This document shows, one piece after another, positions 46,200 through 57,000 of a DNA stretch of 64,000 nt. The DNA is taken from assembly GCA_963691655.1 (NCBI GenBank), contig OY829326.1, forward strand, positions 77,741,235 through 77,805,234. Reading direction: 5' to 3'. The notes under the pieces are model-generated. The model saw only the letters and a program-made list of their open reading frames with translations. It ran no database searches and was not told where the DNA came from. The DNA comes from Toxonevra muliebris (taxonomy: Eukaryota; Arthropoda; Insecta; Diptera; Pallopteridae). Numbering within the stretch: the stretch's first letter is position 1; each line of letters starts with the position of its first letter. The position numbers were made by a program, and so were the translations under genes.

Positions 46200-46218
46200 A
46201 ACGTTCGGTCGAACTCTA
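46200..46218. mobile_element. Right terminus of a TAGAGTTC-type hAT element
   Basis: Read inward it is TAGAGTTCGACCGAACGTT, matching the ends of the 11202-11581 MITE. It probably closes the element that carried the transposase fragment at 45332-45890. The left end was not found. Confidence 0.55.
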
Positions 46219-46298
46219 GTCCGCAGTATAGTACAAAGTGTGCGTGTCACATCATGTGACGAATGCAGAAGGGACTCATTTTAGTATTTTAGGAGACT

Positions 46299-48074
46299 AT
46301 GAAAATTAAATCTAGAGGTTAATTTTTCAAAGTCATGACTTAATTTCATGTCATTTTCGTTATTTGAAGTTATATATAAACAGGTTAATGAACAAATGTA
46401 GTCATCACAACAACAATACATATAGAGACGGGCAAATCAGACTCAGACTCACAGACTCTCAGTGACACTCAGGGACTCATTTTAGTTTTTTTAAAGTTAA
46501 TTTACGATTATCTCTGATTTCATTGAAATTGAAATTATCTCTGATCTGATGGCTAAAAATCTGTTGACGTCATTAATTTGTTGAGTTTATTGTTGCTCCT
46601 AATTCGAAAAGTTTATTGAGCTTGAATTTGTTGTATGGTTCTCATCACATGAATAGAATACATTTTATTAATGCTTCTGGCTTCAGGAGGCGGTTCTTTC
46701 CAAAATGTAAAGTATAATTATATTCCTGATTTAAGTACATACTTAAAAGAAGTAACTCGAAAAAAATTGATATCGTTTTCATAGGTGGGCGAAAATGACT
46801 AAAACCGTTGTTTCAAAACTTTATTTAATTCATTGTCAAAAACTTCATAAAAAATATCTACTTTTGTTTTTAAGTCTGAAGCAATCCAGTGGTATTAACA
46901 CTCAAAATTACGACTTACATTTTTTAGGGTTAGATTTCAGGAATTTCCACCCATTTTTTAAATGCACATAATTATTTTCTCTGGTTAATATGCTTCTAAG
47001 TTGAAAACATTGCCTTTTCTATCCTATAAACTAATTGAAGCACATTTTTGTATTTCAGCTCTTTTGGTCCTGTTCATATTCGTCTTTTTCAGCCCGTATG
47101 ATGGCGATGCAATGCAATACACCGAGTTGTGTATTCTCTTCAAAGATGGCACTCAACTACGTAAGCCCGGAACATGTAATGAGTATTTGAAATGTGTTAA
47201 TGGTAGCGCTCTTGTATACTCCTGTCCCGGTAACCAGCTATATGATCGCGACACAGGAACTTGTAGCGATAATGAGAAACTAGCTGAGGACGCTTACTGC
47301 GGCAATCGTTGCAAGGGTCAGAAAGGCAAGTGGGTACTAGATCCAAGCGATTGTCGTGGATTTTTCTACTGCAAATCTGAAGATGAGCCAATTCAAGCTT
47401 ATTGCGAGGCTGGTTATAATTTTGATGAAAAAAAGCAAATGTGTGACTTCGAAGCAGCCACCGTTTGCCTTGGTGTTTCAAATGTTTGCGATGTCGCACC
47501 TGATAGCTCGGTTTATCGTGATAAAAATGATTGCGGCATCTATTATAAGTGTAAAAGTGGCAAAAGCTCAAAAACTACATGTAATAGCAAAATGTATTTC
47601 GATTTGAATAAAGGCGAATGTGACGATAAATCATTGGTTGTATGCAAAGCACCTTCTCCACCGTCAAAAATTTGCGGTACTGCTACCAAGCCTAAAATCG
47701 GTTTCTATTCGGACGCTGCAACTTGTCGTGGCTTTTTCCATTGTGAAGATATGAATGGTGTTCAGGATTTAGAGCCTACATTTGGGCAATGTCCGCTGGG
47801 AACGTTCTTCCGTGAAGCTGATACAAAAAAGAAAATCGTAGCAGGATGTGATATTCCTATAAATGTGAAATGCACCCATAATCGTTGTGTGGGACGCGGA
47901 AATATGATGGTAACAAGCAGCAACAACAATTGTCATAATTACTTTGTTTGCGAAGACGATCGTGTGGTTGGAGCTGAAAGAATGTGTAATAATGATATGT
48001 TCTTTGATGAAAAGTCACAAGCATGCGTGAAGACTATAATTTATGACACGTGCTGTGATATAGTACCGAAATAA
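46299..48074 (+). CDS. Peritrophin-44-like protein 4 (five chitin-binding type-2 domains), two exons
   Basis: Proposed join is 46299-46317 with 47059-48074, giving 344 residues. Exon 2 begins after TTTTTGTATTTCAG with the same phase as its paralogues. Exon 1 ends AGAG before GTTAAT and gives MKIKSR, a basic start ahead of the hydrophobic leader ALLVLFIFVFF. In that model the first domain cysteine is residue 31, as in gene 1. Exon 1 is the least certain of the four. Upstream TTG or in-intron starts (for example at 47001) are read-through. Five CBM14 domains follow with blocks YLKC, FFYC, YYKC, FFHC and YFVC. Domain 4 has a longer loop with a TKKKIV insert. It is more distant from genes 2 and 3, nearer gene 1 in domain 1 (KDGTQLRKPGTC). 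The likely role is secreted chitin binding. Confidence 0.82.
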
Positions 48075-48079
48075 TAAAA

Positions 48080-48085
48080 AATAAA
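48080..48085 (+). terminator. Poly(A) signal of peritrophin-like gene 4
   Basis: AATAAA lies 5 bases after the stop. Another copy at 48073-48078 overlaps the stop codon itself. Confidence 0.5.
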
Positions 48086-48494
48086 GTATTGTGTACAACG
48101 AAAATATACTTAAACGCTCATAAATATGCACTCTCATTTATTTACTTCATTTGTATTCCATCAGTGTTTGCAACTACTCATGGTCATTGGTGAATGTGGT
48201 CATTGAGTGGGCAGTTACTAAAAATAGCTTGCAATTAGACGAGCACAAGTTATAGTGGGGATACACGAAGAATAATTTCAGGTAAATTTAGCGTTTCGCT
48301 GAAATGCGTAATTTCGCCATACAAAAATGTCAAAAGAAATTCCTGGGCTACTTAAGAATTCCGAATTCTTACGATTTTTGGACGGTTTTTAAAATCAGCT
48401 TACACGTTACATTTATTAATTATTTTTCGAAACTTCATAGTCGTTTTAAATAATTATAAGCGTAAAATATTTTAGAAACACATACACATACATA
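48086..48494. other. Intergenic, no gene recognised
   Basis: Nothing supportable is seen. Confidence 0.5.
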
Positions 48495-48714
48495 CAGTGT
48501 CGGTCATATCATTTGCAACCAAAATCACTTGGACTTTAAATGACTTCTTAAGTTCGGTAAAATAATTTTAATCAAAAATCTTTTTTATTCACAACAAAGT
48601 GTATTTATTGCCATTTATTATAAAAAATTAAAAGTACAAAATTATGTTGCAAATAAAAAAGAAAGAAGTTATATTAAATTAAAGTCTGAATTGAAGAGGT
48701 CAAAACATTTGCAA

Positions 48715-49570
48715 CTAGAAAAAGTTAATATGAAAATTGTAGAAAATCGAAAAAGTTTTCAAAACTTTATTAGCGATCACTATTGCACGTCTACGTGGCA
48801 TTGGCTCTATTAAATGTTTCGTCTGATCGTTTCGAAGTAGCTTCCATTGGTTTTTAAGATCCTCATACAGATCCTCCAAATTCTTAAACGTCTTCGTGCC
48901 AATCTTTCGCTTCACGAGCATCTAGTGACTCTCAATTGGGTTTAGATCGAGAGACTGTACTGGAGAAATGAGAAATTGTATATTTTTTTGCGACAAGGCA
49001 AGTTTTTACCAATTTAGACGTGCGCTTTGGGTTATGATCCTGCGGAAACGTCCCATCAAGCGGCATTTCCAAGCTGGCGTACGGAAGTATAATGCCTCTT
49101 AAAGTGTTTTTATAATAGTTGTATTTCAATATTCCCCGAATGTGATGCGTTGGACCCATACTATTAGCTGAAAAGCAGTCCCAGACCACAATACAACCTA
49201 CTTGGTGCTTTAACCATACCAGGGGTTTGTCTAGCTCCGTGTGGCCTTTTAACAAATTATTTTCCGTCAGAACCGCACATGTTAATTTTGCTCTCATCTA
49301 ACAACAAAGAGTTTTGCAACTTTTAAAAAGTCCATTTTTTGTATTTATGAAGCAATTTAAAATGAGTTAATCGTCTTTTCTAAGAGTAAGCGCTTTTTTG
49401 GCAATGTTGTATGCGCTAAATCCACTTTTTCTGGTTTGTGGCTTGATGGCCGATGATGATGTACCATATCCAATTGAAGTGCATTTTTTTTTCTCGGTTC
49501 CACTTCTGATTCGCTTTCATCAATTTTGTGATTTCGTTAGTTTTTCCACACGAAACATTTAATAGAGCCA
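48715..49570 (-). pseudogene. Tc1-like transposase, frameshifted
   Basis: 49297-48932 reads KPLVWLKHQVGCIVVWDCFS, ANSMGPTHHI, LPYASLEMPLDGTFPQDHNP, then KRTSKLVKTCLVAKK. This matches the family's central core, with a His/Asn change in the Q-D-N-D-P catalytic block. A shifted frame (48921-48715) gives the C-terminus NLEDLYEDLKNQWKLL and HLIEPMPRRRAIVIANK. N-terminal pieces upstream (49300-49570) are too worn to read as one frame. Confidence 0.82.
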
Positions 49571-49695
49571 TTTTGTGCTGTGCTGCGATAATCAAGAGAT
49601 TTTTCAGATTCCAAAAGTGTTTTTGTGTTTTAAAAATTACATTGCTTTCTCAACATTTTTGCGTAAAACCAAGCAGGTAAATATTTTTCAAATCA

Positions 49696-49950
49696 TTGTG
49701 TGTGAATATTATTTACAGTCAAAAAAGTTTTTTTTACATGAAATTTGGTTCTGCGACTCATGGGCGGCTATTTTGTAGAACACAGCTTCTGGGGAATGTC
49801 GAACCACTTTTTGTGGGAAATATCGAACAAGAGCCAAAAACTTCTGATGAAGACGTAGATCATGATTCCTGCATCATTTGCGACAAAAAATTGGCTAAGA
49901 AGCAGAACCGAAACAACACGATTCTTTGCAACGAGTGCGATTCCGAATAA
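49696..49950 (+). other. Cysteine-rich fragment between GTGGTTCGACATTC repeats
   Basis: The frame ends with DHDSCIICDKKLAKK and TILCNECDSE, a C-x2-C ... C-x2-C pattern like half a zinc finger or PHD finger. GTGGTTCGACATTC occurs at about 50061 and 50263 and inverted at 49793. It may be the C-terminus of a second transposon nested in the Tc1-like element. No family is assigned. Confidence 0.4.
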
Positions 49951-50498
49951 ATAACATCGATTTTTTCTGTATATTTTTCATTCAAATCTTATGTTTTTTC
50001 ATAACGAAGTCATAAATAAACGTTTTACATCAATATTTGTTCGAATTTTCTCAATTTACAAAGTGGTTCGACATTCTCCACGATTTTTCAAAATGACAAA
50101 ATCGAATATTTTGTTATAATTCTTAAAACTTTACAACAAATTCGAATTTTTAAATTCTACAACTCCCAAAACGTGGCATTTTGCTTCAAGTTTAACCTCC
50201 ATTTCTCAAATTTTGAAAAATTACGATTTTAGGGTGAGTTATCAGTCAAAATCAAAGTGTGGTTCGACATTCCCCACATTCCGCTACTTTTAATTTTTTA
50301 TAATAAATGGCAATAAATACAGTTTGTTTTGATTAAAAAAGATTTTTGATAAAAATTATTTTAGTGAACTTAAGAAGACATTTAAAGTACAAGTGATTTT
50401 GGTTGCAACTGAATGACCGGCATTATACATATTGCAACGAAGCTCTAGTCTGGGTATGACTCTCCGAGTCCAGGGTAAGAGGCTACGGATTTGATAGT

Positions 50499-50801
50499 CT
50501 GCCTTTACACACACCGATTTGTGCCCGATTTTTCTTAATAAATTTTACATATTTCCTTTTTTTATCTTATTCCATCGTCGAGAGCTTTTATACACAAAGA
50601 TTTTAACTGCGTACCCCAATCTTTGTTATTCGATTTACATTGGTGGAACAGAGATACAAAACTTGTAAAGGCAAACGTCAAAAAATCCGTGTTAAGTCGT
50701 TGGTACAGCAGATTTTGACTCTTTCGTCGCCCCTCCCTCGCCATCAAACAGAAAATCGGTGAAAGCAATCGGACAGAAATCGGTTTGTGTAAATGCTGAC
50801 T
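50499..50801. mobile_element. Probable MITE with about 33-bp diverged inverted repeats
   Basis: GTCTGCCTTTACACACACCG (from 50499) pairs with the reverse of 50767-50803 at roughly 80%, including the CCGATTT block. Target duplication not resolved. Confidence 0.5.
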
Positions 50802-50959
50802 TACAGAGAACGGGGCGAACTGCCTTTTGTAATAATACGCAAACACACTCATCTTGGTTTTCTCTCTCTTTTTTTAATGCTTCCTATATCTAACTTAGTC
50901 ATTTATAACTGGGAGGTGGACGGCGTACAGTGTAAAACCCAAATTACAATGGCGCGTCG

Positions 50960-51086
50960 TCAGTGGCAGTTTCTGAAATCAGCTGATATTTTACAACACA
51001 CTGTTTCGTATGGAATGAATTACAATGCAGCAGTGGCAGTAGACAGCACTACTTTCGTTAGCTCTATTCTAAATTTACTGCCACTG
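50960..51086. repeat. CAGTGGCAGT repeats in both orientations
   Basis: CAGTGGCAGT occurs at 50960-50969 and about 51032, and inverted at 51077-51086. GCGTCGTCAGTGGCAGT also occurs inverted near 58910-58928. This could be a short inverted-repeat element. Confidence 0.5.
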
Positions 51087-54000
51087 CCATGAAAATGCAA
51101 CTTTGCTGCAGCCAACTTCATATAGTTTTATTTCACAATTTTGATGTTTTTTGTGCGCGATTGTTCTAATCAATAATTTTATTGTGAAAATAAATGAATG
51201 TGGAAATGAATATTTCAATAAAATCGGAAAATAATGGAAAGGATAATAGAATTGGTTCGCCAAAATAAAATAATATATGACAAAAAATTTAGTGCCTACC
51301 GAAACCAAATACATAAAGATAAAAAGAAGTTAATTTCCCAGGTATGTATACAGATATTTTAGACCTTTTCCCTAGCTTAAATATATCTATTTATTTATTT
51401 CAATCAATCTACCGGGCTGTACCCTTACAGATTTGTGTCTTAAAACTACGATAACATTTAATAAAGCTTTTGCCTCAGTAATCGACTGGGTGCATAAAAC
51501 GGCAAAAGCATAAGCAAATTAGGCGAATCAATTCGATTATCGTAGAATCTTTTATGAAGAGGATACCTTGTATTTTTCTTCTATTAGAAAGTTTTTCTAA
51601 GCTCAGAATTCTACACCGCAGGTCGTAGGATGGCTTAATCTCAAAAATGTTCCTTCGACGAAGTGCAAATTTAGAAAAGCGCTTTTGAATTCGTTCCAAT
51701 CTATCAGAGTGAACAGCGAAGCCGGGGTCCCATATTAAGCACGCATATTCTAGTAAAGATCTAAGTAGACTAGAGAAAATACTTTTTAGAGTAAGAGGAT
51801 CTAAAAAATCGCTAGAGTTCCGTTTCAGGAAGTCTAGTTTAGAGTTAGCAGCTGAAATAACATATTCACGATGGTGACCGAAGCTAAGCTTGGTATCAAG
51901 GTAAACTCCCAAGTCCTTGACGATGTTGACTCTCGTAAAATCATTATTGCTACCGTGTTTGTAATTATAAATGAGCGGGTACTTCGCGCGCGAGAAAGTT
52001 ACGATGTTACACATAGATAAGTTTAGCTGTAGACCGTTAAGGCTGCACCATGATACTAGTGAGTTAATATCGCGCTGCAAATTCGCGCAATCACCAAAAT
52101 TACCTATAGTGTAAAATAATTTTAAGTCATCAGCATATAGAAGGCAGCTACCAAATTTATATGCATGCACAATATCGTTAATGAAAATTAGAAAAAGAAG
52201 AGGGGCCAAGTGGCTGCCTTGTGGCACCCCAGACGAAGCAGTAATTGATCTGGAAATGCTGTTTCCAACCTTGACGATAAGTTTCCTTTTTCTTAAGTAG
52301 GATTCAACCCAATTAAGGGCGGTGGAGTGGACTCCAAGACGTTCAAGTTTAGCGAGCAGCAGGTCATGGTTCAAAAGCTTTAACGAAGTCGGTATACAGG
52401 GCATCAACTTGATTGCCTTTCTCCATTGCATTCAATGCAAAGTGAGTAAAAATAGCAAGATTCGTGCAAGTGGATCTTCCCGTATAGAAGCCGTGCTGTT
52501 GAGTAACGATATAATTTTTGAAAGCAGATAATTAGTAATTATTTACAAGTTTGTCCAATAATTTTGGAACTATTGAAAGTTTGACAATTGGTCTATAATT
52601 TATTACCAAGTTTTTCATTCCCGATTTGTAGATAGGAGAAATGAAAGCGGTTTTCCACTCAGCAAGAAAATATCCAAACTTAAGGCTCTTATTAAAAATT
52701 ATGGTTAGTGGGATAAATAAAGTGCTAGCACAGTTTTTTAAAAATACGGGCGGCAACCAGTCGTAACCAGCTCCTTTCGAAGAAGCTTGAAAGAGCTCCA
52801 AAAACTTCGTTTTCAGTGACTACAATTTTCCCAATATTAACAACTTGGTGAAGACTAGACAAATCAGCGTTGGTTACCCCGCCTTTAAAGCTATCAAAAA
52901 CGTGCCCAAAAAAGTTTGCAAAAAGTTCGCACGTGTCTTCAGTGCATGAAGCAACTGACCCCTTAAATTCCATGAACTTGGGAATGCCGTTAGATTTACG
53001 CTTAGAGTTATAAAAAATCCAAAAGGATTTAGGGTTAGTTTTAATATCACTCTCTACTGAGTTCATATATTTCTTATATAAAAAGTGAGAAAGAAGCTCG
53101 AAATCTTTCCTACACTTGATGAAAGTAGCTTCGTCAACTGGTGACCCAGACTTTTTAAATTTTTTATGAGCGTTGTTTTTTGAGTTTTTTAACTTCAGTA
53201 ATCTATAATTGTACCAAGGTAAATTAAAAGTTCTCCTACTTTCGTGTATAGGTACGTAAAGATTGAGACAGTTTTCAATGATTTCCTTAAAGGTCAAATA
53301 CATATCGCACAGATCAGAATGATTTAAAACTATATCCCAGTTTATCGACCCCAAGAGTTGGTTAACTGCCACATAATTAGATTTACGAAAATTGTAAATA
53401 GTTCTGATTCGCCAGATTCACTAATGAAATTATAAGAAGAAAAACACATGACAATGGCTTTATGATGAACCGATTCACCAGTCAGTGTTGAGTCACATTT
53501 AGAAATCTTAAAAACAATATCATTATTTATAAAAATTAAATCCAATATTCTGTTAAGATCATTGACGAAATTATTAATTTGAAATAAGTTAAGTGAATAT
53601 AATGTATCACAAACCAGGGATTCGATATCTTTCTTTATATTGAATGGAATCAAAATTCTGTCCTCATCATTTAATTTCCACTCAATGGAACCCAAATTGA
53701 AATCGCCCATAATACAAGGTGTTTGATTGTGTAGCAGAGAGCTAGTAAGCGAGGAAATGTTCTCAACATGAGTTCTATAAACGTCATAAGTGCTATTTGG
53801 AGGAACATAGCTAGCAACAAAACATATTTCATTGACTCCGTCATCACAGGTTTCACCAAGTTTAACAGCGACACACATTTGCTCAATGGTGTTATCAGTT
53901 TGAGATAGTTTTATTTCACGACTAGCTAAAGAGGTTAACACTGCAATTAAAACGCCTCCTCCCCTTGTAAATCCAGAGTGCAAGAATCGATCTTTACGGT

Positions 54001-54089
54001 AGACTTCATAAAAAGCATCAAAAAACTCAGTTGAGAGAAAGTCAGACGTCAGCCAGGTTTCGATAAGTATGATTACATCAAAGTCGTGT

Positions 54090-55361
54090 CAGAGAATATA
54101 CAGAGAATGGAAAGTCTTCCTCTTCCTCCTAATTTTTTGAAAAATTTGCGTTTTTTATGTCGCTATAGCGGGCAGACATATATATAAGTTCACCTCAGTT
54201 TTGTTGTTGTTGGTGGTGAAAAATAAATCAGCTGATTAAATTTTCACATTTTCTAAATTGAATGCAAAAGTAAGTATTTTTGCAATATTCTTTAATTTAA
54301 ACGATAATAAATTATACAATAATATATTTCTTTATCTTTGCAGGCAGACATTTTCATTATCAACATAGAGGAGTGCAAAAATGAGAAGGATGGACTGCGC
54401 CAGTAAAACCAAACAAAACGGAGCTGTTCTCTTGTTCTAAACAAAAAAATTTTTATTTGTTTTCAGTAAGTGCAACAAATTTTGTAAATGAAGGCAGAGC
54501 GTTGGCCGCCATCATAGCAGACCCACACTGGACTATTGCTGAAGAAGCAACAAAGACCATATATTTTCTCTGATGAGGCATTTTTTTTTATTTTATAAAT
54601 TTTAAGTTTAGAAAATAAATGTTTATCCACAATTAAATATAAATTATTAGTTTTGAAAAAAACTGTTTTAGTCACTATTAATATTATAAAATTATTCACG
54701 CAAAATAAAAAGATAATCCAATATTTTTGGCGCGGTGAATAATATTCATGGATATGTATTGCCGTGCTAACAAAGCGAAAATGTATGCAAAAAAAAAAAT
54801 TGCGGAAAAAGTACGCTTTATCAAAAATTGTACTAAATAAAATTCATTCAATTAAAACTTTTGGTTCTTACTTATGTGAACTTATTAGTAAATAAATATA
54901 ATAATAAATGAAATCAGGCATCTATTCAGTTTGGTCTTTATGAAAAAATTATGAGTAAACAAAAAGGTTTTGTTCATCGAATGAACTACGAATATAACGC
55001 TTTTAGACATATAAAAATAGTTTTTAGCAAAAAATCATAGTTGGTACGATTTCAATATTTTCATTGTGTGCTAAAAAACAAAATAACAAGTTTTGAAACA
55101 TTTCATAACACAAAAAATATAACATATAGCAATAGGAGTAAACTCAAAGGAAATAGTAAGGCAAAATAGTAAAGTGTAACAAAAAACCATGAACATCAGC
55201 AATACTTTTTGGTTCGACTGGTACTACTGAGGTAGGTCTACTAAACCGCTTGGCACTACTGTGGTAGGTCTACTAAATCGCTGGGCACTACTGTGGTAGG
55301 TCTACTAAATCACTTGGCACCATGTGTAATGGTAAAGTTTCCATTCTCTGTATATTCTCTG
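54090..55361. mobile_element. hobo-like hAT nonautonomous element inserted in ORF2
   Basis: The ends CAGAGAATATACAGAGAATG are exact inverse copies over at least 24 bp and begin CAGAGAA, like hobo. Flanks GTCGTGT (54083-54089 and 55362-55368) are a 7-bp direct repeat. Removing the element and one flank copy restores the frame SAASHD|FDVIIL. It is 1,272 bp and noncoding. Confidence 0.9.
55220..55315. repeat. 32-bp tandem repeat, three units
   Basis: Units at 55220, 55252 and 55284 share GGCACTACTGTGGTAGGTCT with few differences. They lie inside the hobo-like element near its right end, and are copied at about 60247-60342. Confidence 0.88.
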
Positions 55362-55567
55362 GTCGTGTGATGCAGCAGATAAATACAATGAATTCGTTTT
55401 TGTGCGCAATCCACCAACGTTGTGAAAGTAGACAGTAAGCTTAGATTTATGAGTGCGAGCCAATGCGACACTGTTGTTACTTATGTCCGGAGGTACCGAC
55501 GTTGATGTTATAGTTGAGGAGTTTAACGAAGTTTTATTGTTTTTCGAAGAAATCGAGGTATTGAGAT

Positions 55568-56680
55568 TTAATCGTTTTTTGGATGGTTTCCATTTGATTT
55601 AAGTGGAACCTGTAAAGAAATTCCTCTTTTTGGCTGAATAAATTCATGTGCCACGATATGCTTGGGCCAAAAATCCTTAGCCACAATACGATCAAACGCC
55701 ATTGCGGGCGGGATGATTTTAAAAGATGCAATTTCACGTTGCGCTGAAACAGCAAGCTTATAGCATTTGAACTCAGATGACGAGGAAGAAAGCTTGAAGT
55801 TGATGTAAGCCACGACATCAGACTCGGATGTTGAACTAGTTAGTCTGGATATGAAAATTGACCTGCGCAGTGGAACTACAGACAGGCTAACCGAAGGAGG
55901 ATCCAAATCACTCACTTCATTGTCAACAGCAGAGCGGTTAGTGTTATCAGCAGCATTAGACTCGGCAAGTGGCTGGCTCAAAGAATTAATAACAGGCTCT
56001 ACACCAGAACGATCCAAGCATGGATGAATAACTCGATTGGCTTCATCATAAGCAAGATGCATATTAGATGGAGATGACATACGCGAGGCATTAGCGACTG
56101 TTTTAGCCCAGTGGAGAGAGTGTTGAGTATCAGGTGTAACAGGACCAGCAGTGGAACAGGAATCTACAGCAACAGAAACCATATCGGAGGAAGCGACCGA
56201 GAGATTCGGCAACGAAGCAGCATCACCAAGTGGAGGACGCGACACTTTAATTACTGGCTTAGCACTTACCAAGAGACTTGATCTGAATTCATTTAATTCA
56301 GTAGTGATATTCGAAAATTGATTAGCATAATCTTTATTAAGAGATGAATGTTTATTCAATTCCAACTCCATGAATCCTTTAAGGTCAGCAAATTGATCGT
56401 TGATAATTTTCCACTTCAGATCAAAGAGATTAAGTAAGCTAGAGACCCCAGCTTTCTGTGATTCCAGAATAGAGTCGTATGCTTTTAATTGTTTTCCCGA
56501 CATTCCTAAGCGCTGGTTTATTTTAAGCAACTTAATGTCATACTCTGTAAGTGGACCAATAGTACAGGTACGATGAAAACGCTTTTTACATAACTCACTA
56601 CAGGGAACTATATAGCTGTCGTTTCTCGAAAGGCCCTTGTCGCATTTATCGCAGAAATCGTCCTTAGTAGCACTTGTAAT
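55568..56680 (-). CDS. Non-LTR retrotransposon ORF1 with PHD-type zinc finger
   Basis: One open frame runs from about 56680 to the stop at 55568. It begins with DDFCDKCDKG, VPCSELCKKRFHRTC, a C-x2-C ... C-x3-C ... H-x2-C arrangement like a PHD finger. The first internal Met lies after the finger (56530), and the frame upstream is closed by TGA at 56681. The true start is therefore unclear: it may need splicing (AG near 56666), a non-ATG codon, or be lost. A helical region follows (YDSILESQKAGVSSLL, MELELNKHSSLNKDY), then a Ser/Pro-rich linker and a C-terminal block RSIFISRLTSSTSESDVVAY to AHEFIQPKRG. That block resembles the RNA-binding C-terminus of insect ORF1 proteins. It is probably an RNA-packaging protein. 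Confidence 0.7.
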   Translation of the reverse strand: MTSATKDDFCDKCDKGLSRNDSYIVPCSELCKKRFHRTCTIGPLTEYDIKLLKINQRLGMSGKQLKAYDSILESQKAGVSSLLNLFDLKWKIINDQFADLKGFMELELNKHSSLNKDYANQFSNITTELNEFRSSLLVSAKPVIKVSRPPLGDAASLPNLSVASSDMVSVAVDSCSTAGPVTPDTQHSLHWAKTVANASRMSSPSNMHLAYDEANRVIHPCLDRSGVEPVINSLSQPLAESNAADNTNRSAVDNEVSDLDPPSVSLSVVPLRRSIFISRLTSSTSESDVVAYINFKLSSSSSEFKCYKLAVSAQREIASFKIIPPAMAFDRIVAKDFWPKHIVAHEFIQPKRGISLQVPLKSNGNHPKND

Positions 56681-57000
56681 TCAGCAGCAGCAACAGCGTA
56701 GAGAAGCAATATGTGCAATAGGATGCAGAAGCGTACGTAAGCAGCGATAGTAGCAACCGTGGCAGAGAAAATGTAAATGCAAAATGCTAGCGAAAAGCAA
56801 GGTTATGATGCCCGAGTAAGAGGTTGATTGATTGAATAGATGAAAGAGATGTAAATTGCAGTGAGAAGTCCCAGTAGCTTTGATATACTGAATAGGAAAC
56901 ACGTAGGCAGGAGCAGCGTTCAGATACAGGAGCTAAGTTGATGTAGCAGAACGTTAGCAGCGACTGCAGCAACCGTGGCAGCGAGAAAAAGAAAATTGAA

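Larger units (their letters stand above)
48495..50425 (-). mobile_element. Tc1-like transposon, near full length but decayed
   Basis: The left end CAGTGTCGGTCATATCATTT and the right end TAATGCCGGTCATTCAGTTG (read inward) continue with a near-identical block GCAACCAAAATCACTTG. TA flanks both sides (48493-48494 and 50426-50427). It is 1.93 kb long and holds a minus-strand transposase relic plus a foreign-looking block at 49570-50290. Confidence 0.85.
51475..55510 (-). pseudogene. Non-LTR ORF2 (endonuclease + reverse transcriptase), frameshifted and interrupted
   Basis: The start reads VYFHNVGGLRTKTNSLYLSA (about 55450). After the hAT insertion come FDVIILIETW (54080) and GFTRGGGVLIAV, with IMGDFNLGS and ILDLIFINND at 53983-53342. 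The linker has a KSFWIFYNSKRKS block (53060). The reverse transcriptase has GYDWLPPVFLKNC (52770), AFISPIYKSG, QHGFYTGRSTCTNLA, SSGVPQGSHLAPLLFLIFIN and the catalytic YADDLKLF (about 52135), then KDLGVYLDTKL. Frameshifts occur near 53350, 52760, 52530 and 52400. The enzyme would copy element RNA into nicked DNA. This copy cannot. Confidence 0.88.
51386..57000 (-). mobile_element. CR1/Jockey-like non-LTR retrotransposon, nearly full length, hAT-interrupted
   Basis: On the minus strand the layout is a 5' leader (about 57000-56685), ORF1 with a PHD-type finger, ORF2 (endonuclease then reverse transcriptase), and a 3' UTR. The UTR has AAGGGTACAGCCCGGTAG and ends in AAATAAATA near 51386. The leader holds two diverged units spaced 216 bp apart (CAACCGTGGCAG at 56754 and 56970). 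The hAT insertion at 54090-55361 splits ORF2. The duplication at 54.6-64 kb copies its 5' half. Confidence 0.85.

Noticed and set aside
47197..47571. A 124-codon minus-strand gene
   Set aside because: It is antisense within the conserved chitin-binding exon of gene 4, so a shadow frame.
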